64,000 nt of DNA from Phorcus lineatus (Eukaryota; Mollusca; Gastropoda; Trochida; Trochidae): assembly GCA_921293015.1 (NCBI GenBank), contig OV121082.1, positions 27,837,117 through 27,901,116 on the forward strand, read 5' to 3'. A program made the position numbers and the translations under genes. A model generated the notes under the pieces. The model saw nothing but the letters and a program-made list of their open reading frames with translations, was not told the origin of the DNA and did no database searches. Shown here piece by piece: positions 1 to 10,086 of this stretch; positions within the stretch are counted from its first letter, which is position 1; each line of letters opens with the position of its first letter.

Positions 1-532
1 CGGGGCTGAAGAGAGAAAGGGATGAATTGGACATCTTTTTATGCTCCCAGAAAATCATTCCCTGCTCCGGCAACATTACCTTTAGATATTGATTGAATTG
101 CCGCCTTTTCCCTTCATACCCGCTAGCTGATGCCCTAGACGTAAACCTGGGAAATTCTTCACAGACAGCCAGTTTGAGAATGTTATATTTTTGCTTCATT
201 TGAAAAAAGAAATCTACGAACTCGCCAGCGATCTTCACCGGGTCAGCATTCGCACAACACAAATCATTCCCCCCTAACTGTACCACTAAAATTTCGGGGT
301 TTAACCTGGCCATGTCATAGTCAAATTTGTTAATCAAATCGCTCTTAAGTTTCTTCAACGTGAGCCCGCCAATTCCGAAAAAGTTAACGCTTCTGTCCCA
401 AAAGGCAAACTGATAATGTAGCCTACCGGAACCGAAGCCGATGTCCTGCTCTAGTCTCTTTACAAAGGAATGACCCAAAATTACAACCTGTTCACAATAG
501 GGCATTCTGTGTCTAGGAACAGGCGTATACAT
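1..532 (-). CDS. SGNH/GDSL-like hydrolase, partial (runs off the window)
   Basis: An uninterrupted reading frame runs from an ATG at 530-532 to the window edge, at least 177 codons. Near residues 17-22 it reads VVILGHSFVK, a GHS variant of the GDS block I nucleophile motif. Further on, QLGGNDLCC matches the GxND block III of SGNH hydrolases. The C-terminal Asp/His block would lie beyond position 1. Such hydrolase-like domains are known as extra ORFs in Ngaro/DIRS-type and some non-LTR retrotransposons. The gag and RT remnants lie upstream on the same strand at 1138-2901, so it may belong to that element. About 600 bp of AT-rich DNA separates them, so a free-standing retroelement-derived gene is also possible. 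Family call fairly secure; substrate unknown. Confidence 0.68.
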   Translation of the reverse strand, partial: MYTPVPRHRMPYCEQVVILGHSFVKRLEQDIGFGSGRLHYQFAFWDRSVNFFGIGGLTLKKLKSDLINKFDYDMARLNPEILVVQLGGNDLCCANADPVKIAGEFVDFFFQMKQKYNILKLAVCEEFPRFTSRASASGYEGKRRQFNQYLKVMLPEQGMIFWEHKKMSNSSLSLFSP

Positions 533-1137
533 TATTGACACAGTAAGGTAAAGCAAGTAAGAAGAAAAATTGCAAATTTGAAATTACTAATGCGTACGTA
601 TTCTTCCAATATAGCCCTTATATTACATTAACGAACAAGTTTATGAAGAAAGTAAGTTGTCAACCTATACAAAGTGGCACGCTGCCGAGGTTTTTATCAA
701 AATATGGATATAAACAGTCAACTCTATGAAATTATTGCTGCATAGAGTATTATGATACAACACAATTATGAAGTATCAATGCCAATATTTGTCCGAAATA
801 GGAATTATGTAACATAAACGTACATTTTTATGAACATTTACAATAATATACGAAGTGCGACAACTGCAGACGTATTTATCACATAAATACTGATAACTAT
901 AATGTTATAGGTAATAATCAACAACTTCACATACACAAACAAAATTATTGTGTACTTACATGTAAAATGACTTCCTATAAATCCCAATTTTGTTGCGTCC
1001 TAACGCCTGAAAGTCCGAAAGTGAAGTGCTCGATAGAAGCGTCACTTGCAGAGGCTCGCCAAAATTACGTCATGAGATGACGTATATCCGCTTAGCGCGT
1101 GCACGTTCCCGTGTCAAGCGCAGCGCAACACTTCTGA
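533..1137. other. AT-rich spacer with a candidate 5' exon on the minus strand
   Basis: No coding frame is seen. On the minus strand, a more GC-rich stretch at about 1000-1120 with TGACGT-type motifs is followed by a consensus splice donor (GTAAGTACA, complement of 951-959). This could be the promoter and first non-coding exon of the hydrolase gene downstream. The remainder is A/T-rich and unremarkable. Confidence 0.3.
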
Positions 1138-1977
1138 CTAACCGTCATTATTTGTTTGAGCACTGGTTCTCGTATAAAGAATTTTAAGTTGTAAAATTGT
1201 ATATATGGACCACATAATCCTACACACCGCAGATGTCAGGGTTTGGAAAATGAGCGGGCTTTTAGCGGCACCAAAAGGGAGTTTAGTGTCATACATATAG
1301 GTCAAATGTTTATCTCCCGTAAATTGCCAGTGTAACCCGGTAAAGGCATAATTTGATGGATGCAGTCCCACTGTCCTGTACGCTTTGCTTAAATCTACTT
1401 TGGCCAAGTAACAACCCGGTGTAATTATTTTTAGTGCCGAATTCAGGTCCATGTAGGAACAAGAACAGTCAGACGTAAAGGAGTTGAGACCCTGACCTTC
1501 AGGGTTACTGGCATCATGAATAAGCCTAACAGTACCATCCTTTTTGGGTATTGCCCCTAACGCACTACAGATCATTGGTTGGTAGTCTGTTAACACATAA
1601 TTTCCATGCACAATTTCCTCACCAAGTTGTAATTCAACAGCTGCTCTGTTCTTTAGTGAAGAATTATAGTTTTCAACAAAAACAGGAACCTCAATAACAG
1701 GAACAGAATCAACATCAATAATTTTGAAGCCATTATATACCCCATCTAAAATACATTCTCTGTCTGGATCATCTTGCGGAAGTAAATTGCTCCATGAAGT
1801 GTAGTTAAGGCTAAAAGTGTCAGCCTTAGGATGTTTCATTAGTGATGGGGTATGATTGGCCTGAGTTAGTAGTTTTATGGCACACCTGTAGGTGGTTGTG
1901 AGTACCCAGACATAGGTGGGGCACGGGTTATCCCAGGTGTGTCGTGAGCTCTTGCGGTGTGGTGTGCAGAGAAACAC
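1138..1977 (-). pseudogene. Reverse transcriptase, N-terminal part, DIRS/Ngaro-like
   Basis: The frame contains GAIPKKDGTVRLIHDAS, then KVDLSKAYRTVGLHP and LPFGAAKSPLIFQ. These are the finger and palm motifs up to the region just before the catalytic box. The first palm aspartate is present (KVDLSKAY). The frame ends soon after AVCRIM, so the YxDD catalytic box and RNase H are absent and the protein cannot be active. The style (IPKKDGTxRLIHD) resembles tyrosine-recombinase retrotransposons more than L1-type enzymes. The open frame overlaps the preceding gag ORF by about 100 bp in a different frame, an arrangement seen in DIRS-type elements. The listed start is only the open-frame boundary; it is not an ATG. 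Confidence 0.78.
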
Positions 1978-2576
1978 ATGGAACAGTTGTGTGCAAGACG
2001 ACAGTCACTACTAAAACAATTCTCATTGTTATGACGCCTGCAAATTTCCCTGCCGTTAGGGAGAAAAGGTCCTCGGTTACGTGAGTTTGATTTTCGGGGG
2101 AAAGTTAGAGGTTTTGGCTCCAAGCGAAAGTCATGTATATCGGGTCGGTATATACCCCATGGGAAACCATCATCAAATTGCCTCTGACGGTACTCGGTGT
2201 CATATTGAAGGACACTTTTCCAGGTGTACTTATCTGCCAGACGGAAAATGTCTTTACTGTATTTCAAATATCCCCCAATTGCTTCACCCCGAAGCTTGCC
2301 TTCTTTAATCATTGTTCCCATGATATTTGTGTTAGCGTAGCCCCACTGTTCAATGGTGACGTCCCGAGGGGGTTTGTCACGTGACCTAGGTTCAACCGAT
2401 TCATGACTCATTTCTACAGGATAATCCCAGACAAAGTCACATATTCGTAGAACTTTCGATGATTTCATACCTTGGCTTTTAGGGGTAAGGGTGGTTTCCA
2501 CCGGTGTCGGTTCTGGGCTTGTTTGCAGATTCATCGACAGCGAAATGGCCACCAACGGTATTTGGGGGTTGATCAC
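1875..2576 (-). CDS. Gag-like protein with Cys/His knuckle (retroelement)
   Basis: This is a 233-codon frame. The middle carries a globular segment (EQWGYANTNIMGTMIKEGKL and a WKSVLQYDTEYRQRQ helix) with a PWGIYRPDIHDF stretch. Near the C-terminus, REICRRHNNENC is followed by a C..C..H..C cluster (SDCRLAHNCSMCFSAHH). Cys/His-knuckle gag proteins of this kind precede the RT ORF in DIRS/Ngaro-like elements of invertebrates. The N-terminal part continues in another frame at 2479-2901, so one indel near 2540 probably split an originally single gag. Its role would be nucleic-acid binding and particle assembly. The RT ORF overlaps its 3' end. Confidence 0.7.
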   Translation of the reverse strand: MINPQIPLVAISLSMNLQTSPEPTPVETTLTPKSQGMKSSKVLRICDFVWDYPVEMSHESVEPRSRDKPPRDVTIEQWGYANTNIMGTMIKEGKLRGEAIGGYLKYSKDIFRLADKYTWKSVLQYDTEYRQRQFDDGFPWGIYRPDIHDFRLEPKPLTFPRKSNSRNRGPFLPNGREICRRHNNENCFSSDCRLAHNCSMCFSAHHTARAHDTPGITRAPPMSGYSQPPTGVP

Positions 2577-2901
2577 ACACGGTCACAGAAGGGGGGTGAA
2601 GGAGACGAGATTTTTCTTCTTGCAATTGCGACAACTGACGTTCGAGATGAAGGCACTGGATCTCACCTTGCAGTTGTTCGATTTCAGTCTCTAACATCTT
2701 CTTTCTCTTCGGAGTTGACGAAAACGCGGTTTTCGCGCCAGACGCCGACATCGGAGTGGCGGGATTAGAGGTCGCCTTTTCCGCTTCCAAAAGCAGATGA
2801 AGCTTGTTCCCGGCAGTCGATCGAGACGAACGCCGTCCTTCCGGGTTTTCAGTGGCCATTGGTTTATTTACTAAACGATGACGAGAAGGATAAAAGCACA
2901 C
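2479..2901 (-). pseudogene. Gag N-terminal region with coiled coil
   Basis: The minus-strand frame starts in a Ser/Arg-rich segment (RRSSRSTAGNKLHLL) and then has a charged heptad-like helix (KKMLETEIEQLQGEIQCLHL, continuing with Gln/Glu/Leu-rich sequence), a likely coiled coil. It ends in HPYP where the downstream gag frame takes over after a frame change. A Met lies within the first 16 codons (MATENPEG), which is a more natural start than the first codon of the open frame. Together with 1875-2576 it makes up one gag. No catalytic function is expected. Confidence 0.55.
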
Positions 2902-3659
2902 AGTTCAAAACTTGCTCATAGCTTGATGTAGGCGGCGGCCATAACTGAGAGAAATCGTGACGTCATAGCAGGGGAGATAACGCTAAGGCTTGTGATTAGG
3001 GGGGACATCTCAAAAAACTAAAATGTAGTTTAATTTATAAACTATAACTTTAATTATATTCAAAGGAATAATAACATTTCACATTTGGTCTTGTTTGTAT
3101 CTCAATTTTAGCCCCCTGAATTGAAATTCTGGTTTGTTTACATTGGGGCCTGTACTGAATGACCCAATAGTAACGTAAGTGGGCACGTTGAAACGGCTGA
3201 AGGTTTTACGTAGAGATCGCTAAATCTGTATCATTTTCCAGCTGTAAACCAGTGTGTGTAATGAAAATACTTCTTGATTTTTTTTCGGAAATGTTAAAAT
3301 TATTGTTAGTATTTCATGTCCATATTTTGCTAAACACTGAAATATTTCAACGGACATGGCAAATTGACGGTAAACCCAGCATGGGAATACCCCCGAATAT
3401 CCGTCGAAAGAATTCTATCTGCAAGTAACATGATATTCTAATCTCTGCTACACTAAGAAATGTAGAAGCTTATCCGATTATGGTCTTTCTGCAGTTGAAT
3501 TAAGCTAAATGTTTTACAAACAAAGCATAATTTCGAAAGGATACTGACTTGACAATGCGGTAGGAACGTATAACTTCTGGGTTTTGAAGCGGCCTTAGCC
3601 TCGTTTTCGAGTACGTACACTTGGTCTCTGATACCTCATAAATATTCATGAGGTAATAT
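2902..3659. other. Non-coding stretch upstream of the retroelement
   Basis: No supported gene. It contains a GC-richer patch with a TGACGTCA site at about 2957-2966, which could be the retroelement promoter or UTR. At about 3632-3655 there is a near-perfect palindrome with arms TACCTCAT and ATGAGGTA, just outside the L1 fragment end. The rest is AT-rich. Confidence 0.3.
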
Positions 3660-4360
3660 TAAGAATCCCCTATAGTAGCTGATGCTAATTTGTATGATGT
3701 ATTCAAGAGGGAAATTGGGCGCCAGTTTTTCAAGTACAGTTTTGATTTATTTTCTTTTGGTATACATGTAATCAAACCTTGTTTTTGTGTTACTGACATT
3801 GAACCAGTATCGAAAGCATAGTTTAAAGATTTTATTAGGTATTTATGTAAGTCTAACCAGAAAACTTTAGAAATTCAGTAGTAAAACCATCTTTTTAAGA
3901 CTTCATTTAAGACTTCATTTACGACTTCATCATATGTCAATTTACCTTCCAGGGATTTTGAAACGGATTCGTCTAACCTTGGGATCAATGTATCAGTACA
4001 AAGATTTTCTAAATTGATCTGCGTACAGTCTTTGCTAGTGTAGAGGTTTTTATAATAATTTTCCACTTCTTGAATAATATCTTCTTGTTCCATAAGTAAG
4101 ATTCCTTCTCTATTTTCAAGGTTAGATATAGATTGATTTAGAAAATTTCTTTGTTCTAATTTCAAAAAATATTTGGCAGGTTTTTCCCCTTGTTCTACCC
4201 ACTTTGCTCTTGATCTTATAAAAGAACCCTCTGTTATAAATTTATTTAAATTATCTAAGCTAGAATTAATTTCATTTATCTTTTCTATAAGGATACCCTT
4301 TTCATTTTCACTTTCACTTGCATCCAAGCTTATTTCATATTTATGTAGTTCTTTCTCCAA
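3660..4360 (-). pseudogene. L1-like ORF2: linker and start of reverse transcriptase
   Basis: The linker reads SRAKWVEQGEKPAKYFLKLE, a hallmark of L1 ORF2 between endonuclease and RT. It continues to LTYDEVVNEVLNEVLKRW. A stop follows, but the frame beyond it still reads FWLDLHKYLIKSLN, QKQGLITCIPKE and NWRPISLLN, which are RT blocks 0-2. Similarity ends near 3660, before the RT palm. The repeated LNEVLNEV looks like a small tandem slip. Confidence 0.8.
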
Positions 4361-4369
4361 TGTAGTTCC

Positions 4370-4964
4370 CTATTGTAATGTTTTCTTTTTTGTTGTTGAA
4401 GAGAAATAAATTGATGACCCTCTTATGTTTAACAATATCATTTCCCATAGTAGTTGATCATCTAATAAACTCTGGTCACCCTCATTGGCATTAACTTTGT
4501 ATTGTTCTACCGTATCATGTATATTTTTCTTTATAAGTTCAACATATTCCTTATCTTTCAGTAATGAATTATTAAATTTCCAAAATCCTCTTCCTCTCTG
4601 TACCTCAGATAGTGTTAAGGGTAAGGATACTATCGAATGGTCAGAGTATATACTTGGTAGAATCTCCGTATCAGTAACTGATTGTAGGATATTATGTGAT
4701 ACAAGAAAATAGTCTAATCTAGCTTGTTTAAGTGGTGTGGGTTGGTGCCAGGAAAATCTTCTAGCTGCTGGGTTTATTTCACGCCAAGGATCCTTTAAAT
4801 CTAATAATTCTATTGTTTCTAATAATTCTTGCCTTGAGTTAGGGTTGTTTATATGTTTATAATTATAAGTATCTTTGTCAGGGTCCATTATCATGTTCCA
4901 ATCTCCACACATTATTATTCTTTCCCTTCTCAAGGTTTCGGCAATTTCTTTAATTTTTAGCTCA
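4370..4964 (-). pseudogene. L1-like ORF2: C-terminal half of APE endonuclease
   Basis: The frame contains IIMCGDWNMI (GDxN box), ARLDYFLVS, SDHSIVSLPL (SDH catalytic box) and RGRGFWKFNNSLL. These are the later endonuclease blocks in the correct order after the half at 6352-6713. All three metal/catalytic boxes are readable in this half. A stop or frame change near 4365 separates it from the linker. Confidence 0.85.
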
Positions 4965-4973
4965 TCAGGTCTG

Positions 4974-6342
4974 AAAGACCCGATGGGCTTATGGCATGGC
5001 AAGGCGTCCGGCGTCCGTCCATCCGTCCATCCATCCGTCCATCCGTAAACTTTTCACTTTTTCGACTTCTTCTCCAGAACCAATGACTCTAGAGAGCTGA
5101 AATTTTATGTGCATACTCCTTGGCAAATGGGGATTCTAAATTGTAGATTTCGTGACCCCATGACCCCAAATGGGGTCACAAGGGTCAAAAACTTAAAAAT
5201 CTATTTTAATCTTCTTCTCCTGTTTCAAAAGGTCCAGAGAGCTGAAATGTTGTGTGTAGACTCCTTGGGAACTGGAGATTCTAAATTGTAGATTTTGTGA
5301 CCCCATGACCCCAAATGAGGTCACAGGGGTCAAAACATGAAAAACCTATTTTCATCTTCTTCTCCAGTTCCAAAAGGTCCAGAGAGCTGAAAAGGTGTGT
5401 GTAGACTCCTTGGCCAACGGGGATTCTAAATTGTAGGTTTGGTGACCCCATGACCCCAAATGGGGTCACAGGGGTCAAAACCTAAAAAACCTAATTTAAT
5501 CTTTTTCCCTAGTTCCAAAAGGTCCAGAGAGCTGAATAGTTGTGTGTAGACTCCTTGGGCACTGGAGATTCTAAATTGTAGGTTTGGTGACCCCATGACC
5601 CCAAATGGGGTCACAGGGGTCAAAACCTGAAAAACCTAATTTCATCTTCTTCTCCAGTTCCAAAAGGTCTAGAGAGCTGAAAAGGTGTGTGTAGACTCCT
5701 TGGCCAACGGGGATTCTAAATTGTAGGTTTGGTGACCCCATGACCCCAAATGGGGTCACAGGGGTCAACACCTAAAAAACCTAATTTAATCTTTTTCCCT
5801 AGTTCCAAAAGGTCTAGAGAGCTGAATAGTTGTGTGTAGACTCCTTGGGCACTGGAGATTCTAAATTGTAGGTTTGGTGATCCCATGACCCCAAATGGGG
5901 TCACAGGGGTCAAAACTTAAAAAACCTAATTTAATCTTTTTCCCTAGTTCCAAAAGGTCCAGAGAGCTGAATAGTTGTTTGTAGACTCCTTGGGCACTGG
6001 AGATTCTAAATTGTAGGTTTGGTGACCCCATGACCCCAAATGGGGTCACAGGGGTCAAAACCTGAAAAACCTAATTTCATCTTCTTCTCCAGTTCCAAAA
6101 GGTCTAGAGAGCTGAAAAGGTGTGTGTAGACTCCTTGGCCAACGGGGATTCTAAATTGTAGGTTTGGTGACCCCATGACCCCCAATGGGGTCACAGGGGT
6201 CAAAACCTAAAAAACCTAATTTAACGTTGGGACAGGCTATCTTTCCTACACTGCCCATGACCCCATGGTCTAAACCACAACACCTATTTCTATCAAAAGT
6301 CTGATGAGCTACAGAGCCCATGGCTCTATTTTTTTTATAAAG
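4974..6342. mobile_element. Non-autonomous element with 145-bp tandem core, inserted in the L1 fragment
   Basis: The 9-bp word TCAGGTCTG occurs immediately left (4965-4973) and right (6343-6351) of this segment. Removing the segment and one copy joins the two L1 endonuclease halves in frame. The insert starts AAAGACCCGATGGGCTT and ends TTTTATAAAG. The short word ATGGGCT is found in inverted orientation near both ends. There is no coding capacity. The structure (short ends, TCCG-rich stretch, tandem core) resembles bivalve 'pearl'-type elements. The 9-bp duplication argues against a Helitron. Confidence 0.8.
5055..6230. repeat. 145-bp tandem repeat, about 8 copies
   Basis: The marker AGAGAGCTGAA recurs every 145 bp from about 5091 to 6107. 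Two sub-types are interleaved: one with CTCCAGTTCC...GGCCAACGGGG, the other with CCCTAGTTCC...GGGCACTGGAG. Each copy ends with a TGACCCCATGACCCC / GGGGTCACAGGGGTC inverted pair. A (TCCG/TCCA)n simple repeat at about 5005-5045 precedes the array. The six overlapping 65-residue minus-strand frames in this array are only the repeat read in rotating frames. Confidence 0.9.
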
Positions 6343-6351
6343 TCAGGTCTG

Positions 6352-6713
6352 TCAATATTTGGTCCATATAAATTTATCAAGGTATAAATCTTTTCATCAA
6401 TAAGAATGTCTAATGCTATGTAGTTACCTTCCTCATTATCTTTGATAATATCAATAATTTCAAATTCAAAATTATTATTAAATAAAATTGCCGTCCCTCT
6501 TGCATTGCTTTCATAGGATGAGATATAACATTCATTATAGCCCCATTGTTGTTTAATAATTTGTTCTTGATCCTTAGTAAAATGTACATCTTGTAAGCAA
6601 TAAATGTGTGCTTTTTTCTTTTTTAAAAATCTAAAAACTTGTTTTCTTTTAGATATACCTTGTAAGCCTCTACAATTTAATGATGGGACTTTAATTTTAC
6701 TTTTTAAATCCAT
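6352..6713 (-). pseudogene. L1-like ORF2: N-terminal half of APE endonuclease
   Basis: Starts with an ATG at 6711-6713. Motifs in order are SLNCRGLQ (the Asn box), CLQDVHF (the position of the metal-binding Glu, here Asp), ARGTAILFNNNF and INLYGPN. These are the first blocks of the L1-clade apurinic-like endonuclease that nicks target DNA. The frame runs into the inserted tandem-repeat element after NIDRPD and picks up again on the other side at 4964. The usual Glu of QETH-type motifs reads as Asp (QDVH), which may be a family feature. Confidence 0.8.
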
Positions 6714-6743
6714 CTGGAAAATCTGTTACCACAGGGAAAGATT

Positions 6744-8405
6744 TTAAAGTACGCACAATGCGTTTGTAAAAATATATGGAAATGTTTGTTGTCTCCTTGA
6801 TCTCTCCACAGCTTTAAAAGACTCAGGGTGATCATATTGATCAAAGACGTCAACAATTGTGTTAGCATGTGCAAACCCTTTTGTCAAATTAGAAATGTAC
6901 AAGTCTCCCAAATTGTCAAAAGTGAAATGATTTGGAAACTTCATTGAGCGGATAATGGCCATGGCATCTCTGATGTAAACAGTATTGTTTCTTTGTGAAG
7001 GCATCTCTGCGACATTAAACACACTCTTTGAAGTGGCTTCAAGTTTTGTCATGTCAGATTTCACAGTTTTACGCATTGTGCCATCTTCACTGAAGAGTGA
7101 TGTTGGAACAGCTCCAATCGGATGTGAAAGTACTGTCTTGAGAGAAATGTCATTTCTGCAGTCCACAAGACAAAGTGCTCTCCTGAAGACCATCTCTGAA
7201 CTGATGTGTACGAGTCGGACGCCAGTAGGAGTGAAGGGTTTAGTTTTTTTCTTCTTGTCAGTGAAGGTGAGAACATCAGATCTTGATATGGGTTGGTAAA
7301 AGGATTTTTCACCTCCCTCTGAAAGAGTGCCACTAATGAAAGTCTCCATTTTCTTTTTTCCTTGGGTAACCGCATTCAGAAGTGATTTCTTGAAACTTCA
7401 TCTCATTAGTGAGACAGCTCGACAGCAAATCTGTATCTGAAAGACTTTTGTATTGGAGTCTGGTGAGTTCTTCTTTAAGTTCCTGTGCAGCAAGAATTGC
7501 ATCGCTTAACATGATTTTACTGTTTAAAATTATGTTTCGACTTCCTTTTCCGGATATTGTCTGAACAGTAATTCTCTGACCATAATGACTGCATAATTTG
7601 TTTTTTAGTTGTGTGCTGATCAACTTGGCCTCGTTTAGCTCCAGTGCAAGCTCATTGTATCAAACTATTAGTAGAGGTAATCCTAGAGCCTTGTCTTGCT
7701 CAAAGAGCAGTGGTTCGATTTCTTGTATCAATCTTTCAAAAGCACAGGTTCTTGGAGTTGACTGCTTCGCTGTTGATTCTTGCTCAAAGGTTGTTGATGT
7801 ATTTCTGACTGACCTCAGATATTTCTTCACGCAAGTTTCATGATACAATCCTTCTTTTGCAACCAAATCTTCACCAATTATTCTACTTAATACTGAATCA
7901 TCTTGCCATTCTTTTGCCGCTTGTAATAGAGGTCATGTGCTCGTTCAAAAGATTGAATGACATGCAGATGCTTGTTTCCTCTGCGCTTCTTAAAGCCGCA
8001 AATCAAACAGTTCTTCCATGATATTGGGGCTGACAATCTTGTTGAAATACTATTCAACTGTTTCTCAGTGCTGAAGTTGGAATCTGATGATGCTGTTTCC
8101 ACTGTGGAATCATGCGGTTGAACCCAATGTTGTTGGTTGGTTCTGCTGGTATATTTTTGATAGCATATACGGTGGTAGTATAGCTAATTGTCTCCATCAA
8201 GTCAGTCCCCATAGGTTAAAGGAAGCCGGTCATGCACCTCATCATTGAATTGCTTGGCTACTTTTAGAAGACACTGTAAACCCTGGGATGTTGCAAGAAT
8301 ACAATTGCCTCCATGTTTGCATATTATGCAACCATCCAACTTCAGTACTTTTCTCCTCTTTTTTGCAGAACTCAATTTCACTGGGCTACACTGAATATCC
8401 TCCAT
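6744..8405 (-). pseudogene. Fragmented Cys/His-rich gene, function unknown
   Basis: Five minus-strand frames in order look like pieces of one protein: DGCIICKHGGNC (8202-8405), NCLICGFKKRRGNKHLH (7887-8102), GLYHETCVKKYL (7660-7866), a helical Leu/Glu-rich segment (7333-7623), and a C-terminal part (6744-7349) with TVYIRDAMAIIRSM and VVDVFDQYDHPES. The Cx2C...Cx2C...YHxxC spacing suggests an N-terminal zinc-binding module. I recall similar uncharacterised multi-copy proteins in cnidarians and molluscs but cannot name the family. Frame changes between the pieces suggest a pseudogene, though unseen introns could explain some of them. The L1 fragment begins 30 bp past its 3' end. Confidence 0.45.
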
Positions 8406-8642
8406 TCTTGACAGTCATCTGCAAAAATAAAAGCATTAAAGTCAATTATATAAAGCAAAACATTTGTACAAAATATAGGTCACTATAGTGTCATCTGGTA
8501 CAAATAAATAGAGATTAGACTTAGGTCATTATTTTTTTATTGGATCAATACACTTGATTATTAATTAGTAATAATTTAAATTTACTTAAAAAATGTTGTA
8601 TTGTAATTTCAATAGAATATAAATGTTAAAAAACATTTTTTA

Positions 8643-9470
8643 TCCCCCGCCCAACGTAGTTGACGGGGGATATTGAAATGGTCTCCGTCCGTCCGTCCGT
8701 TCGTCTGTCCGTCCCGATAATGTTTCCAAAGCACAACTCCATAACTGTGAGACCAAGCTGGACGAAACTTGGTATGTGCAACGGGCATCATGCGGAGATG
8801 TGCCTTTTGGGGTTTTCAACTTCTTTGCATTTTTATTTTTACCCGTTTCCATGGAAACGTAATATAGGATTCGTTTCCGGACCACAACTCCAAAACTGTG
8901 AGACCTAGCTCGACGAAACTTGGTATGTGCAACGGGCATCATGCGGAGATGTGCCTTTTGGGGTTTTCAACTTCTTTGCATTTTTATTTTTACCCGTTTC
9001 CATGAAAACGTAACATAGGATTTTGTTTCCGGGGCACAACTCCAAAATGGTGAGACCTATCTCGACGAAACTTGGTATGTGCAACAGGCATCATGCGGAG
9101 ATGTGCCTTTTGGGGTTTTCAACTTCTTTGCATTATTATTTTTACCCGTAAATGTTTCCGGAGCACAACTCCAAAACGGTGAGACCTAGCTCGACGAAAC
9201 TTGGTATGTGCAACGGGCATCATGCGTAGATGTGCCTTTTGGGGTTTTCAACTTCTTGTATTTATTTTTCTAAGATACTTGTGACTGTTCAAATACAATA
9301 ATATGCAGGACAGTCGGGTCACAAAAATGTATCACCAATATTTAAAATTGGTAATAACAAGTCACTACAACATCATGATTTCTTAAAGGTTGTTTGTAGA
9401 AAAACAACATGATCACTGTTCAATATTCCACAACTAGTATCCTTAACTACCCTTTCCCTTTGGCGGGGGA
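8643..9470. mobile_element. TIR element with about 151-bp tandem core
   Basis: The left end reads TCCCCCGCC and the right end GGCGGGGGA, flanked on both sides by TA (8641-8642, 9471-9472), a likely target duplication. The left end also forms its own hairpin (CCCCCG...CGGGGG). A CCGTCCGTCCG-type simple repeat follows it. Inside are four copies of a unit marked by GACGAAACTTGGTATGTG at about 8761, 8912, 9064 and 9195 (spacing 151, 152, 131). No coding capacity. Related in its ends to the element at 37085-38069. Confidence 0.8.
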
Positions 9471-9472
9471 TA

Positions 9473-10084
9473 TAGCTGACTCTGTCTGCTTGTTTAATCT
9501 TAAACAAAAATCCGTAATAAAGAAAATAGAATTTTAAGATTTAATTTTTTTTACAATTTCTAAGATTTAATTTTGTTTAAATTACTTAATTTACCTTTTA
9601 GAGAAGTTTTGGGACACACAGTAACTTGTTCTTCTATGACAGATGAAATCCCCACTGGAATTGGTAGACTTTAATGTATTCTGGGAAAAAATATATTAAA
9701 CATGGGTAATTTTTCAAATTTCTTTTTAACCTGGTTAATTTACATGTATTTACAAATTGACTCTTTTGAATCTTTTTGAGTAATGACTCACTTTGTTGAT
9801 AAAAAATACTTGTTAGATTAAATTCTTATGCTCTGAAAATTTAATGACAGATGAATATACCACAAATTATCAATAATTTACAAAATATGAATAGTTACAT
9901 TTAGAACAATGTCTGACACACAGTAAGGAAAGCTCTTTAAGTATTGACCTGTTGTCTGAAATCAAAATTTGACATTTGATAATTTACAAACATAAAGAAT
10001 TATGCTATTAAAATAAGAATGAAATAACATCATGAAAATAAATTTTATCACTTTATAATTTATTTAACAATTATTGATTATGAA
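9473..10084. other. AT-rich non-coding DNA
   Basis: No coding frame, RNA gene or repeat structure that I can support; long A/T runs only. Confidence 0.4.
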
Positions 10085-10086
10085 TA

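Larger units (their letters stand above)
1138..2901 (-). mobile_element. DIRS/Ngaro-like retrotransposon remnant (gag plus truncated RT)
   Basis: The ORF order gag then RT, with overlapping frames, and the RT motif style point to a tyrosine-recombinase retrotransposon. It is truncated inside the RT. No recombinase domain, LTR or split direct repeat was found within this stretch. The SGNH-like ORF at 1-532 lies downstream in the same orientation and may be part of the same family. A Ty3-like or unclassified retroelement remains possible. Confidence 0.55.
3660..6713 (-). mobile_element. L1/Tx1-like non-LTR retrotransposon fragment (ORF2 5' part)
   Basis: Read on the minus strand, the order is ORF2 start, APE endonuclease, linker and the first RT motifs; the sequence then stops. 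It is truncated at both ends: no ORF1 is seen upstream, and the RT catalytic boxes and 3' tail are missing. A 1,369-bp element (4974-6342) interrupts the endonuclease exactly between two halves, with a 9-bp target duplication. Truncated endonuclease-only pieces cannot move. Confidence 0.85.

Noticed and set aside
5281..6203. Six overlapping minus-strand frames of about 65 residues (MTPVTPFGVMGSP-type)
   Set aside because: They are the 145-bp repeat read in successive frames. The period is not a multiple of three and their boundaries follow the repeat, so they are not a gene family.
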